Shown here in pieces: positions 1 through 8,330 of a stretch of DNA of 18,469 nucleotides (its first letter is position 1; each line of letters starts with the position of its first letter). The notes beneath the pieces are model-generated. The model was given only the letters and a program-made list of their open reading frames with translations, ran no database searches and had not been told where the DNA came from. The stretch lies in assembly GCA_964431545.1 (NCBI GenBank), contig CAYSLC010000107.1, positions 1-18,469 on the forward strand, in the 5' to 3' direction. Made by a program: the position numbers and the translations under genes. This stretch comes from CAYSLC01 sp964431545 (GTDB taxonomy: Bacteria > Desulfobacterota > Desulfobacteria > Desulfobacterales > JAABSP01).

Positions 1-2251
1 CGAAGTAGGCGGGGCTGAAGGCCTGGAGCCGGTGGTGGACCACCACCCGTTCCTTCACCGATTCGCCCCCTTCCAGGGTGAACCCTTTTTCAACGACATC
101 CAGCAGTTCGCTGACCAGGACCGACGGCGGGATGGGGCTGTTGTCCCGGATGCTCTGGCCCACGTAGCTGATGTGGAGGCGTTCCCGGGCCGACAGGATC
201 GATTCCAGGAAGAGGTACCGGTCGTCGTTGCGGGGGGACCGGTCTCCGGCCCGGGGGCTCCCGGCCATGAGGTCGAACCCCGGGGCCGGGTCGCGGCGGG
301 GGTACTGGTCGCCGTTCATTCCGACCATGCAGATCACCTTGAAGGGGATCGACCGCATGGGGAGCATGGCGCAGAAGGTGACGCCGCCGGTGATGAACCC
401 ATATCCGAAGCCCTGGTCGGAAAGCCGCTTCCGGAGATGGGACCGGACGGCGGGAAAGTCGACCTCGCCCTCGAAGCCCGCGCGTACGGCCCCCGACCCG
501 AGGGTCCCGATGGTCTCCCGGAGGGTCCGGATGTCGGCCTCGGCCTCCTCGCCCGGCGCGAAGAGGTCGTCGGCCATCTCCAGGAGGGCTCCGGACCATC
601 CGTCCGGACTCCGGTTTCGATCGAACCGGTTCACATGGCCGAAGAGGGCCCGGCAGTAGTCGAGGAACCGGCCCAGGGCATCGCTCTCCTCCCCCTCCAT
701 GGCGTCGTAGGGGAGGATCCCGCCGAACATCCGTTCCCCGCCGCCGGGCAGGGCGTATCCGAGGAGCAACCGGTCGAGCCCGGCCCGCCACGTGTTCTCC
801 GGGTACCGGGGAAGGCGATGTCGCCCGCGGTCCTCCTCATCGATGCCCCACCGGATGCGGGTCTCCCTAACCCATTTCCGGACCCGGTCCAGGTCCGGCT
901 CCGCCAGGTCGAACCGCGCCGCCACCGACGGGGATTCCAGGATCGAAAGGACCTCCGCCGCGGTATGGCGGCCGCCCCAGAGGTCGAGGATCCGGAGGAA
1001 ACCTTCGATGAGCCGGCTTTCCGAGGGGCAGGACCGGTCCGCGATGGAAAAGGGGATCCGCCGGGAATCGGTCGCCGGCCGGTCGAAGACCGCCTGGATG
1101 TAGGAAGCATAGGTCTCGATCTCCGGGGTCATCACCAGGATATCCGCGGGCCGGAGATCCGGATGGTGCTGAAAGAGGTCGAGGAGGCGGTCGTGGAGCA
1201 CCTCGATCTCCCGCATGGGACCGTGGCAGACGTGGATGCGGATCGAATCATCCTCCGGTTCCACTTGGCGCGACGGGTCTTCCGGACCGCCCCGGTCCAG
1301 GAGATTGAGGATGTCCGACTGGATCACGGCCAGGAGGGTCTCCTCCTCTTCGGCCGGGTCGATGAAGAATTCGCCGCCGCCGGTGTATTTTCCCTCGATG
1401 CGGTCGAAGAAGTCGCGGCCGAGGGTCCCCATGGACGCCAGCAGCGGGTTGCCCTGATCGAGGTAGAGGCCCTCCCGAGCGGTCCCCTTGGATCGCCGTT
1501 CGATCCGGCCCATCTCCCGCCCCGAAAGGATCACCCCCCAGTATTCGCGGCAGGGGTTCAAACAGAAGAGGTTGACCTGGCAATGCTCGGACACGGCCTC
1601 CAGGACCTCCAGGTGGAACGGGGGCAGGGTGGAGATCCCGAACAGGCCCACCCGTTCGGGGAGGGTTCCGGCCGGGGGCGGGCCGGGGTCCAATGCCTTG
1701 AAAAACCGCCGGCGAAGGGCGGCGCCGTGATTCTCCTCATCGCCCCGGACGGCCTCCCGCCAGAGGACCGCCTGCCAGTGATCCTCCTTTCCGGCCTGCC
1801 AGCCGAGGATCATCTCCGGACGGAATAGGAGGTACTGATCGAAGGTGTGGGCGATCCGGTCGGCGAGCTGGAACCGCTTCAGGTCGTTGTCGGAATCCTT
1901 CAGAAAATGGCGGACCACCTCGAATTCGGGCCGGTGGGAAAGGCCGTCCAGCAGCCCCAGGATCTTCCAGGCCATGGTGTCCCGGTCCAGGGGGAGCGGA
2001 TCGGGCATGTTCCCGAGGATCTTCCGGAAGAGGTTCTCGTAGACGAACTGGTTGGGAAACGGAAACCGGACATTGGCGCAGACCCCGAAGGATTTGGCGA
2101 TCTCCATGGAGATCCACCGCTCCATGCCCGGGCTGTGGACCACGATGATCTCCGGCGCGAAGGGATCCGCCAGGGGGTCGCGGATCACGCCGGTCAGCGC
2201 GGCCGAGAGGACTTCGATGCGGTTGGAGGTGAAGCGGTTGAGGCCGGGCAT
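1..2251 (-). CDS. recC: RecC, exodeoxyribonuclease V gamma subunit (partial, C-terminus off the left edge)
   Basis: RecC is the subunit of the RecBCD helicase-nuclease that scans for Chi and splits the strands during double-strand-break repair; it acts in the cytoplasm on DNA ends. Translating the minus strand from the ATG at 2251 gives an uninterrupted frame of 750 codons to the window edge, about two thirds of the roughly 1120 residues of E. coli RecC. Family-typical stretches are seen: HSPGMERWISMEIA near residue 40, FPFPNQFVYENLF near 65, WGIDEEDRGRHRLP near 470, ENTWRAGLDRLLLGY near 485, GGVTFCAMLPMRSIPFKVIC near 620, then RNDDRYLFLESILSARERL near 675. The frame at 2251 and at 58 is the same, so no frameshift is needed. 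A GGAAGAAAGGGGA stretch upstream serves as the ribosome site. The start lies 26 nt after the ADP-ribosylglycohydrolase stop, implying one transcript. recB and recD would be expected beyond the left edge. Confidence 0.95.
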   Translation of the reverse strand, partial: MPGLNRFTSNRIEVLSAALTGVIRDPLADPFAPEIIVVHSPGMERWISMEIAKSFGVCANVRFPFPNQFVYENLFRKILGNMPDPLPLDRDTMAWKILGLLDGLSHRPEFEVVRHFLKDSDNDLKRFQLADRIAHTFDQYLLFRPEMILGWQAGKEDHWQAVLWREAVRGDEENHGAALRRRFFKALDPGPPPAGTLPERVGLFGISTLPPFHLEVLEAVSEHCQVNLFCLNPCREYWGVILSGREMGRIERRSKGTAREGLYLDQGNPLLASMGTLGRDFFDRIEGKYTGGGEFFIDPAEEEETLLAVIQSDILNLLDRGGPEDPSRQVEPEDDSIRIHVCHGPMREIEVLHDRLLDLFQHHPDLRPADILVMTPEIETYASYIQAVFDRPATDSRRIPFSIADRSCPSESRLIEGFLRILDLWGGRHTAAEVLSILESPSVAARFDLAEPDLDRVRKWVRETRIRWGIDEEDRGRHRLPRYPENTWRAGLDRLLLGYALPGGGERMFGGILPYDAMEGEESDALGRFLDYCRALFGHVNRFDRNRSPDGWSGALLEMADDLFAPGEEAEADIRTLRETIGTLGSGAVRAGFEGEVDFPAVRSHLRKRLSDQGFGYGFITGGVTFCAMLPMRSIPFKVICMVGMNGDQYPRRDPAPGFDLMAGSPRAGDRSPRNDDRYLFLESILSARERLHISYVGQSIRDNSPIPPSVLVSELLDVVEKGFTLEGGESVKERVVVHHRLQAFSPAYF

Positions 2252-2277
2252 GGCGGAGCGGTCCCCTTTCTTCCCCG

Positions 2278-3327
2278 TCACGCCGTCGGGCCGACGGGCG
2301 TTCCGTACTGTTCGTGGAGATCCCGGGCCACCTCTTCGATCACCTCGAACAGCTCCAGCTCGACCAGCCAGCGGTCCGGGATCGCCTCCCGGCCCAGCAG
2401 GGCGCCCAGGATGTTTCCCGCCACGGTCCCGGTGCTGTCGGAGTCCCCGCCGTGGTTGACGGACAGCCGGATCCCCGCTTCGAAGTCGTCACCGGCGGCC
2501 AGGGCGCAGTAGGCGCCGATGGCCAGGGCCTCCTCCGCGATCCATCCGCCGCCGAGGGATTCCACCGTCTCGAAGGAGACGGGCCGGTCCGTCAACAACC
2601 GCATGGCCGCCTCCAGCGCCCCCAGGCACTCCTGGTGTTCCGGTTTGGTGACGAGGACCTCCATGGCGGCGTGTACCGCCGCTTCCAGGGGATCCCCCGC
2701 CAGGATCCGGTGGAGGATATGGGCCAGGCAGCCGGCCGCCAGATACCCGGTGGGATGGCCGTGGGTGATGGCGGCGACCTCGCAGGCGGTGTCGAAGACC
2801 GCGTCGGCCGGCAGGGCCAAACCGATGGGGGCGATCCGCATCACCCCGCCGCACCCCTTGCTGTGGTTGAGGGGGGCCGCCGGCGTACCCATCCGCCCCG
2901 AGGCCAGGGCCGAGAGGCAGGTGTTTCCGGGGGCCCGTCGGGAGTGGAGTTCCTTGAACCCCAGAAGGATGCCGTCCTGGACGGCGCAGGAGCCGTGCCG
3001 GGCGAGGAGATCCACCTGGGGGGCGGCCTGCTGGGTGCAGTACCACCGCAGGTAGGCCTGGTACACCGACGTGGAAATGTCCGGCGCCGATCTCCTGATC
3101 TCGTTGAGGATCAACCCTTCGGCGGTGAAGAGCGCCATCTGGGTGTCGTCGGTGATGGCGCCGATTCTCCCGTAGGCCGGCGCGTAGTCGGTGATCCCGT
3201 AGTGTCCGAACCGCCGGCGGATCTCCGGGAGTCCCATGAACTCCACCGGCGCCCCCAGGGCGTCGCCCACGGCCCCGCCCAGGAGGCAGCCGGAAAAATG
3301 GTTTAGGGATTGTCGTTCCATCGGCAT
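2278..3327 (-). CDS. ADP-ribosylglycohydrolase (DraG/ARH family)
   Basis: This family removes ADP-ribose from arginine or other acceptors, or acts on related ADP-ribosyl compounds, using two Mg/Mn ions in a cytoplasmic all-helical fold. The 349-residue protein carries the whole family signature: GCLLGGAVGDALGAPVEF (13-30), the metal-binding GAITDDTQ (57-63, ligands T59, D60, D61), GVMRIAPIGL (161-170), ITHGHPTGYLAAG (187-199) and NHGGDSDSTGTVAGNILGA (291-309, with D295 and D297). All expected metal ligands are present, so it should be active; the substrate cannot be told. I chose the ATG at 3327 because AAAGGGA lies 8 nt before it; the ATG at 3321 is a poorer fit. It sits between a chemoreceptor (110 nt upstream) and recC (26 nt downstream). 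No DraT or other ADP-ribosyltransferase is visible in the window. Its start codon lies inside one arm of a 14-bp inverted repeat. Confidence 0.93.
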   Translation of the reverse strand: MPMERQSLNHFSGCLLGGAVGDALGAPVEFMGLPEIRRRFGHYGITDYAPAYGRIGAITDDTQMALFTAEGLILNEIRRSAPDISTSVYQAYLRWYCTQQAAPQVDLLARHGSCAVQDGILLGFKELHSRRAPGNTCLSALASGRMGTPAAPLNHSKGCGGVMRIAPIGLALPADAVFDTACEVAAITHGHPTGYLAAGCLAHILHRILAGDPLEAAVHAAMEVLVTKPEHQECLGALEAAMRLLTDRPVSFETVESLGGGWIAEEALAIGAYCALAAGDDFEAGIRLSVNHGGDSDSTGTVAGNILGALLGREAIPDRWLVELELFEVIEEVARDLHEQYGTPVGPTA

Positions 3328-3435
3328 CGGTTCGATCCCTTTCGATTCCAGGCCATGGAATTTTAGCCATGGCGTTTGGGGAATTGGCGCGGCCCTAAAC
3401 CGCCGACCCTTTTCTTACACACGATGCCGATGGAA
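3316..3435 (-). promoter_or_regulatory. Structured leader with start-codon-covering inverted repeat
   Basis: TTCCATCGGCATCG at 3316-3329 is perfectly complementary to CGATGCCGATGGAA at 3422-3435, a 14-bp inverted repeat with a 92-nt loop. In the minus-strand transcript the promoter-distal arm contains both candidate start codons of the ADP-ribosylglycohydrolase (ATG at 3327 and 3321), while its ribosome-binding AAGGGA (3336-3341) stays just inside the loop. A second, nested hairpin pairs 3352-3358 (GCCATGG) with 3367-3373 around an 8-nt loop. The far arm lies immediately after the chemoreceptor stop codon. The pairing is seen directly; a role in holding back translation is inference. Confidence 0.55.
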
Positions 3436-3437
3436 AA

Positions 3438-6059
3438 TCAATGGGATTTCGGTTCGGGCAGCCGTTTTTTTTCCGCTGCGAGGGCCGACCGTCGTCTCCC
3501 CTCATGATCCGAGCCTCCTCCGGTCATGGCCCTCAGATCCTTAACGAACCGGTTCATCCGGGCCGCCTGGGTGTTGAGTTCCTCGCCGGAGGCGGTGGTC
3601 TCCTGGGCGCTGGCGGCGTTCTGCTGGGTGACCTGGTCCATCTCCGAGACCGCCCGGTTGATCCCTTCGATGGACTGGGCCTGCTCCTTGGAGGCGGCGG
3701 CGATCCCCGAGATCATATTCACGGTCTCCCCGGCGCTGCGGCGGACGTCGTCGAAGGCTTCATCGGCGGCCTTGGTAAGCCGGGAGCCCTCGGCGATCCG
3801 CGCAACGGAGCGCTCGATCCGGTCCGCCGTCTCCCCGGCGGCCTCGCTGGTCCGGCGGGCCAGGCTCCGGACCTCCTCGGCCACCACGGCGAAGCCGGCG
3901 CCGGCCTCGCCGGCCCTGGCCGCTTCGATGGCGGCGTTGAGGGCCAGGAGGTTCGTCTGGAAGGCGATCTCATCGATGGTGGCGACGATTGTGCCGGTGG
4001 CCCGGCCCTCCTGCTCCACCGCCCGCATGGCCTCGGTCAGGTCGGTGATGGCGGCGTCCGCCCGGTCGATGATCCCCTGCTCCCGGTGGATCCGTTCTTC
4101 GGCATTCCCGGCCTGGTCGGCGTTCCGGTGCGCCGTGGAGACGATCTCCTCCAGGGAGGAGGCGGTCTCTTCCAGGGATGCCGCCTGCTCGGAAGCCCCC
4201 TCCGAGAGGCTCCGGCTGGCGGCGAAGATCTGGCGGGCCGCCGCCGAGACGCTGCCCGCGCTCTCGGTGAGGCCGGCGATGATCCGGTTCAGGGGCCGAA
4301 CCAGGGACCGGGAGAAGACCGCCGCGATGACCGTGATCAACAGGGCCGCCAGGCCCACGAGCCACAGGCCGAGACGTCGGAGCCCATGGACGGAGGAGAA
4401 GGCCTCCGAGATCCCCTTTTCAGCCACCAGTGCCCATCTGGACCCCCAGATCTCCACGGGTCCGTATGCCGAAAGGACCGGACGCCCCAGGTAGTTGACG
4501 GCCCTCTTGCGCCCGGATCTCCCCGCAAGCGCCTCGCGGACCGGATCGGTGTCCACGGCGGCGCCGGCCGCCGCCAGGGAGGACGCCGCCGAGAACCGCT
4601 CCCGGTCGAAGCGGGCATCCGACCGCATCCGGCCGTCGGGACCCACCAGATAGGTCTCTCCGGTCTCCCCAAGTCCCGTGGTCCCGGTCATGATTTCGTT
4701 GAAGGCGTTTCGGGAGATCCGTAGGGCCACCACCAGGGCCACGTGATCCTCCTGGACCAGGGGGACCCCGAGGAAGGCCGCCGGAACGTCGTCCGCGGGG
4801 GCGTACGGGGAGAAGTCGGAGAAGGCGAGTCCCCCGGTGGTCAGCACCTCCCGAGCCACGTCCCCGAGTCCGGAGTCGGCGTGGGGACCGTCCATGACAT
4901 TGGTCTGATAGGCCTTCCCCTGGTTGACCGAATAGAAGACCCGGCCGTGGGGATGGATGAGAAAGAGGTCCTCGTAGCCGTAGTTGCGGATGTATCTGCT
5001 GAAAAAGTCCACGCCGTCGCCCTCCTTTTCCGGGGTGATCACCTCCGCCAGGCTCACGGTGGAGATCATGGCCCAATCGAGCCCCTCGACCGCCATGGGA
5101 GTGTATCGGCTCAGCTCCATCACCCCCGTGGCCCCCACTTTGATCATGGTGCCCGATTGGCCCGCCAGGGCCCGCTCGGCATCGAGCCCGGCGGTTTCGC
5201 CGCCGATCTCCGCCGATTCGATGATCCGTTCGCTCCGGTATTCGATGCCCGATCCGGTCCGTCCCACCAGGTAGGTGCCGGCGCTCTCCCCCATGCCGGA
5301 GTCCTGGGAGACGATGGCGTTGATCCGGCTCGGGTCGATCTTCAGGGCCACCACGCCCATGCGCTTTTTGTTCTTCACGGCCGGGGCGGCGATGAACGCC
5401 TTGTGCCGATCCCCGGAGGGCGGGTAGGGGCGGAAATCGGTCATGGCGAGTCCCTCCATGCCCCGGTGGAAGGCGTCGGCGAAGTGGGTCTCCTTCAAAG
5501 GCCCCGTCGGCAGGTTCCGGCCGAGGTCCGGCTCCTTCCGGGTGGTGTAGACGATCTCCCCCTCCGGGTTGATCAACAAGAGGTCGTAATAGCCGTACTC
5601 TTTGACGAACTTTTGAAACTGGGGGAACTTCACCGTCTCCCAGTATTTATAGAGGCTTTCGTCGATCTCCCCGCCGGTGCCCACGATGGAGGTGAAGCTC
5701 CAGATGGCGTCCGACACACCGGGATCGGTGGAGAGGATCCGGATGTCGCTCCGGCACCGCTCGAAGAAGTCGAGCAGCCGAACCCGCTTGATCTCCTGGG
5801 CCGCCGTCAGCTTCTCCGACGCCGATCGTTTCAGGTGATCGATCGTCTCCAAGAGGAGGACCATATCCTGTTCGGTCTCCTGGAAGAATCCGAGCACCTG
5901 GCCGGTTTTGATGCGATGAAGCCCCTCCAGTTGGTCGAAGGCCATCATCTCCATGGCTTTTCGGGACCGGGAGAAGAAGAGCCATGTCACGCCGAGCATG
6001 GGCAAGAGACCCACAACGAGCAGAATGGCCAGGATTCTGGTTCGGATGGTCGATGTCAT
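3438..6059 (-). CDS. Methyl-accepting chemotaxis protein with duplicated Cache-type sensor
   Basis: A membrane chemoreceptor that binds a ligand outside the cell and controls CheA through CheW. With the chosen start it has 873 residues. Domains: transmembrane helix 1 (about 8-29), a helical linker and large periplasmic region (30-560), transmembrane helix 2 (565-582), a HAMP-like linker (583-635) and a signalling domain with the conserved tip IDEIAFQTNLLALNAAIEAA (695-714). The periplasmic part has two similar units: YGYYDLLLINPEGEIVY near 155 through GTYLVG near 261, and YGYEDLFLIHPHGRVFY near 360 through GETYLVGPDG near 467. Each is followed by a Cache-like beta stretch. The end (LPEPKSH) lacks a CheR/CheB-tethering pentapeptide. 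A longer frame reaches 6200, but the ATG at 6059 has GGAG 6 nt upstream and puts the first membrane helix at the N-terminus. The ligand is unknown; similar double units suggest small organic acids or amino acids, but this is a guess. Confidence 0.93.
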   Translation of the reverse strand: MTSTIRTRILAILLVVGLLPMLGVTWLFFSRSRKAMEMMAFDQLEGLHRIKTGQVLGFFQETEQDMVLLLETIDHLKRSASEKLTAAQEIKRVRLLDFFERCRSDIRILSTDPGVSDAIWSFTSIVGTGGEIDESLYKYWETVKFPQFQKFVKEYGYYDLLLINPEGEIVYTTRKEPDLGRNLPTGPLKETHFADAFHRGMEGLAMTDFRPYPPSGDRHKAFIAAPAVKNKKRMGVVALKIDPSRINAIVSQDSGMGESAGTYLVGRTGSGIEYRSERIIESAEIGGETAGLDAERALAGQSGTMIKVGATGVMELSRYTPMAVEGLDWAMISTVSLAEVITPEKEGDGVDFFSRYIRNYGYEDLFLIHPHGRVFYSVNQGKAYQTNVMDGPHADSGLGDVAREVLTTGGLAFSDFSPYAPADDVPAAFLGVPLVQEDHVALVVALRISRNAFNEIMTGTTGLGETGETYLVGPDGRMRSDARFDRERFSAASSLAAAGAAVDTDPVREALAGRSGRKRAVNYLGRPVLSAYGPVEIWGSRWALVAEKGISEAFSSVHGLRRLGLWLVGLAALLITVIAAVFSRSLVRPLNRIIAGLTESAGSVSAAARQIFAASRSLSEGASEQAASLEETASSLEEIVSTAHRNADQAGNAEERIHREQGIIDRADAAITDLTEAMRAVEQEGRATGTIVATIDEIAFQTNLLALNAAIEAARAGEAGAGFAVVAEEVRSLARRTSEAAGETADRIERSVARIAEGSRLTKAADEAFDDVRRSAGETVNMISGIAAASKEQAQSIEGINRAVSEMDQVTQQNAASAQETTASGEELNTQAARMNRFVKDLRAMTGGGSDHEGRRRSALAAEKKRLPEPKSH

Positions 6060-6214
6060 TGTTCGCTCCAAGCTGGTTTTCGGGATGGTGTTGGTTTCCG
6101 GGCGGAAAAACCCTTTTGCCACACATCGCCGGGCTGAAAAGACCCCTTGAGATCCCGCGTGCCGTGCCGTGGGGAAAGGAGAGGACGTAACATGCGGCAA
6201 AATTCTAAGTACAA

Positions 6215-6243
6215 ATTATAACGATCGATCTCGCCTTGGGCAA
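6215..6243 (-). promoter_or_regulatory. Predicted sigma-70-type promoter for the chemoreceptor gene
   Basis: Read on the minus strand, TTGCCC (6238-6243) and a perfect TATAAT (6215-6220) are separated by exactly 17 nt. This is an AT-rich spot in otherwise GC-rich DNA. Transcription would begin near 6208, giving a leader of about 150 nt before the chemoreceptor start at 6059. Confidence 0.6.
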
Positions 6244-6372
6244 TACCGGATCACTCCGGACCGCCATGGTCGCGCCGGGACGCTCCGGAGTCTGGATCCG
6301 GTCGAAAAGGGCCTCGATTCCGGACGGGAGCGAGGGGGGAACCGTCCAGGTGGGAGGACGAGTCGAAAAGAC

Positions 6373-6402
6373 TTGTCACCTGTCCGCCCAAGACGGTACA
6401 TT
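6373..6402 (+). promoter_or_regulatory. Predicted promoter for the CBS-PAS-GGDEF gene
   Basis: TTGTCA (6373-6378) and TACATT (6397-6402) are separated by 18 nt, matching the sigma-70 consensus at 5 of 6 and 4 of 6 positions. It would start transcription near 6409, about 68 nt before the coding start at 6477. The whole gap 6060-6476 holds this and the divergent leftward promoter; I see no credible coding frame or recognisable riboswitch in it. Confidence 0.4.
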
Positions 6403-6476
6403 GAAGAGGTCCGGTCCCTGTCGACCCCTTTACCACGCCTCGGATGTCGTTCCAGCGGACGTGCCGGAATAAACCT

Positions 6477-8204
6477 ATGCTTGAACAGAAAATCGAGGAT
6501 ATTTACTGCCGGAGGGTCGTCGGTGTCCCCCGGAACACGCCGGTCGCCGAGGCGATCCTGTCCATGCGGGACAACGCCATCAGCTGCATCGCCGTGCTGG
6601 ATGAGGGCCGGCCCGTGGGAATCTTCACCGAGCGGGACATCGTTCGGTGCATCTCCGACAAAGGGATCAACTTCGAGGGGCTGCCCATGGAGGAGGTGAT
6701 GAGCAAAGGACTCGTCACCGTGGAGCCGGAAGATACCGTCTTCGACGCCTTCGAGATTCTGGCCGACCGCTCCATCCGCCATCTGATCGTCGTGGACGGC
6801 GCCGGCCGGGCCGTGGGAATGGTGACCCAGTCGGACATGATCTCCCATCTGGGCTACGATTACTTCATCAAGGTCCGCACCATCTCCCAGATCATGAACC
6901 GGTCCATCATCTCCGTGCCGCCGGGTATGACCGTGCTGGGGGCGTCCAGGCGGATGTCCGAGATGTCGGTGAGCTTTCTGATCGTCAAGGCGGGGGACCT
7001 TCCCCGGGGGATCCTCACGGAACGGGATATCGCCAGGATCGTTACCGAGGACCGGGATCTCCGGACCACCCGGGTGGAGGAGGTCATGAACCGGCCCATC
7101 ATCACCGTTCCGGAACAGACCCCCATCAGCGAGGCGGTGGGGCTGATGAAGGAGCGAAAAATCCGCCGGCTGGTGGTGGTGGACGACGCGGGGAGGGCCG
7201 TGGGCATCACCACCCAGACCGATATGGTCCGCGGGCTGGAGAGCAAGTACATCGATGCCCTCAAGCAGATCATCGTGGACCAGGGATCGGCCCTCAACCG
7301 GGTCATCCGGGAGCTTTCGGACAAGACCCTCTACCTCGACAACATTCTCAGCTCCTCCATCAACATGGGCATCGTGACCATGGACAGCGATTACCGGGTG
7401 GTCTACTACAACACGGCGGCGGAGGCGATCCTGGGGGTCCCCGGCCCGGAGGTGGTGGGGGGGGACGTCCGCAAGATCCACCGCTGCTTCAACGTGAGCC
7501 CGAGGCGGTTGAACAAGGCCCTGGAGGTCGCCGCGCTCAAAAAGGCGTACGACTTCGAGTTCAGCCGGGAGACCGACAAGGGAAGGCGGTGCGTGGAGGG
7601 GCGGGTCTCCGCCATCTGGAAGAAGAAGAGCCTCATCGGCTATGTCTTCATCCTCCAGGATGTCACCGACCAGCGCCGGGCCGAGGAGACCATCCGGTAT
7701 CTCGCCTATTACGACGTTCTGACCCGCCTCCCCAACCGGGCCCTGTTCAACGAGCGGTTGGCCATGGACATCCAGCGCTGCCGCCGCAAGCGCATGAGCC
7801 TGGCCCTGATGCTCATGGACATGGACCGGTTCAAGGAGATCAACGACACCTTCGGCCACCAGGCCGGGGATGAGCTGCTCCGGTCCGTGGCCGGCCGTCT
7901 CAAGGACCGGTTCCGGGACACGGACACGGTGGCCCGGGTCGGGGGGGACGAGTTCACCTTCATTTTTCCCGAGATCCACGGCCGGGAGGATGCCGGAGAT
8001 ATCGCGGGGAAGATCCTCGAATATCTGGCCGACCCCTTTCGGATCGCCTCCCGGTCGTTCCGGATGGCCTTCAGCCTCGGCGTCTCCCTCTTTCCGGAAC
8101 ACGGAGAGGATGCGGAGGTGCTCTATATGCACGCGGACCGGGCCATGTACCGGGCCAAGGAGATCGGCCGGGCCAACCGGAGATCCAATTTCCAGATGGC
8201 GTGA
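6477..8204 (+). CDS. Diguanylate cyclase with four CBS domains, PAS and GGDEF
   Basis: It probably makes cyclic di-GMP from two GTP in response to a nucleotide or other ligand bound by its CBS domains; no membrane segment is seen, so it is cytoplasmic. In the 575-residue protein the CBS motifs lie at about 8-60, 72-125, 138-190 and 200-255, forming two Bateman modules. The two modules resemble each other: GIFTERDIVR (48-57) against GILTERDIAR (178-187), and GRAVGMVTQSDM (110-121) against GRAVGITTQTDM (239-250). A PAS domain follows (about 285-395) and then the GGDEF domain (405-573) with intact GGDEF at 489-493. The inhibitory-site motif RDTD (480-483) sits exactly five residues before it, so product feedback is expected. 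There is no EAL domain. The ATG at 6477 was preferred to one at 6444 because the CBS fold begins directly after it; its ribosome site is weak. The gene is divergent from the chemoreceptor. Confidence 0.92.
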   Translation: MLEQKIEDIYCRRVVGVPRNTPVAEAILSMRDNAISCIAVLDEGRPVGIFTERDIVRCISDKGINFEGLPMEEVMSKGLVTVEPEDTVFDAFEILADRSIRHLIVVDGAGRAVGMVTQSDMISHLGYDYFIKVRTISQIMNRSIISVPPGMTVLGASRRMSEMSVSFLIVKAGDLPRGILTERDIARIVTEDRDLRTTRVEEVMNRPIITVPEQTPISEAVGLMKERKIRRLVVVDDAGRAVGITTQTDMVRGLESKYIDALKQIIVDQGSALNRVIRELSDKTLYLDNILSSSINMGIVTMDSDYRVVYYNTAAEAILGVPGPEVVGGDVRKIHRCFNVSPRRLNKALEVAALKKAYDFEFSRETDKGRRCVEGRVSAIWKKKSLIGYVFILQDVTDQRRAEETIRYLAYYDVLTRLPNRALFNERLAMDIQRCRRKRMSLALMLMDMDRFKEINDTFGHQAGDELLRSVAGRLKDRFRDTDTVARVGGDEFTFIFPEIHGREDAGDIAGKILEYLADPFRIASRSFRMAFSLGVSLFPEHGEDAEVLYMHADRAMYRAKEIGRANRRSNFQMA

Positions 8205-8220
8205 TCCGGATCGCCGGTGG

Positions 8221-8273
8221 CTGTTCGATCCGGAGAACAGGGGAGGGGACCCTTCTGGCGGAAGCCCCCCTCC
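8221..8273 (+). terminator. GC-rich hairpins after the GGDEF gene, possible terminator
   Basis: Two stem-loops stand next to each other after the stop codon: CTGTTC (8221-8226) pairs with GAACAG (8235-8240), and GGAGGGG (8242-8248) pairs with CCCCTCC (8267-8273). There is no run of T after either stem, so an intrinsic terminator is uncertain; they could equally be transcript-stabilising structures before the next gene. Confidence 0.3.
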
Positions 8274-8330
8274 GGCCGGTCTTCCTGTCCGAACGGCGTT
8301 TGCGTCAAGCCCTGAAACGGAGTATCGCAC

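Noticed and set aside
32..1828. Long open frame (598 codons) on the plus strand opposite recC
   Set aside because: Its translation is low-complexity Gly/Pro/Arg/Glu without any fold, while the opposite strand gives a clear RecC. Such open shadows are common in GC-rich coding DNA.
3330..3437. Intrinsic terminator between the chemoreceptor and the ADP-ribosylglycohydrolase
   Set aside because: The GC-rich stretch GGCGG/CCGCGCC does not form a clean stem and has no following T-run on the minus strand.
6236..6472. Possible 78-codon small gene upstream of the cyclase
   Set aside because: No ribosome site, no recognisable composition or motif, and it overlaps both predicted promoters of the divergent region.
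6060..6476. c-di-GMP riboswitch or other known riboswitch in the divergent leader region
   Set aside because: I looked for conserved GEMM-type, cobalamin-type and TPP-type core sequences and found none; only short hairpins such as AGTC-GAAA-GACT are present.
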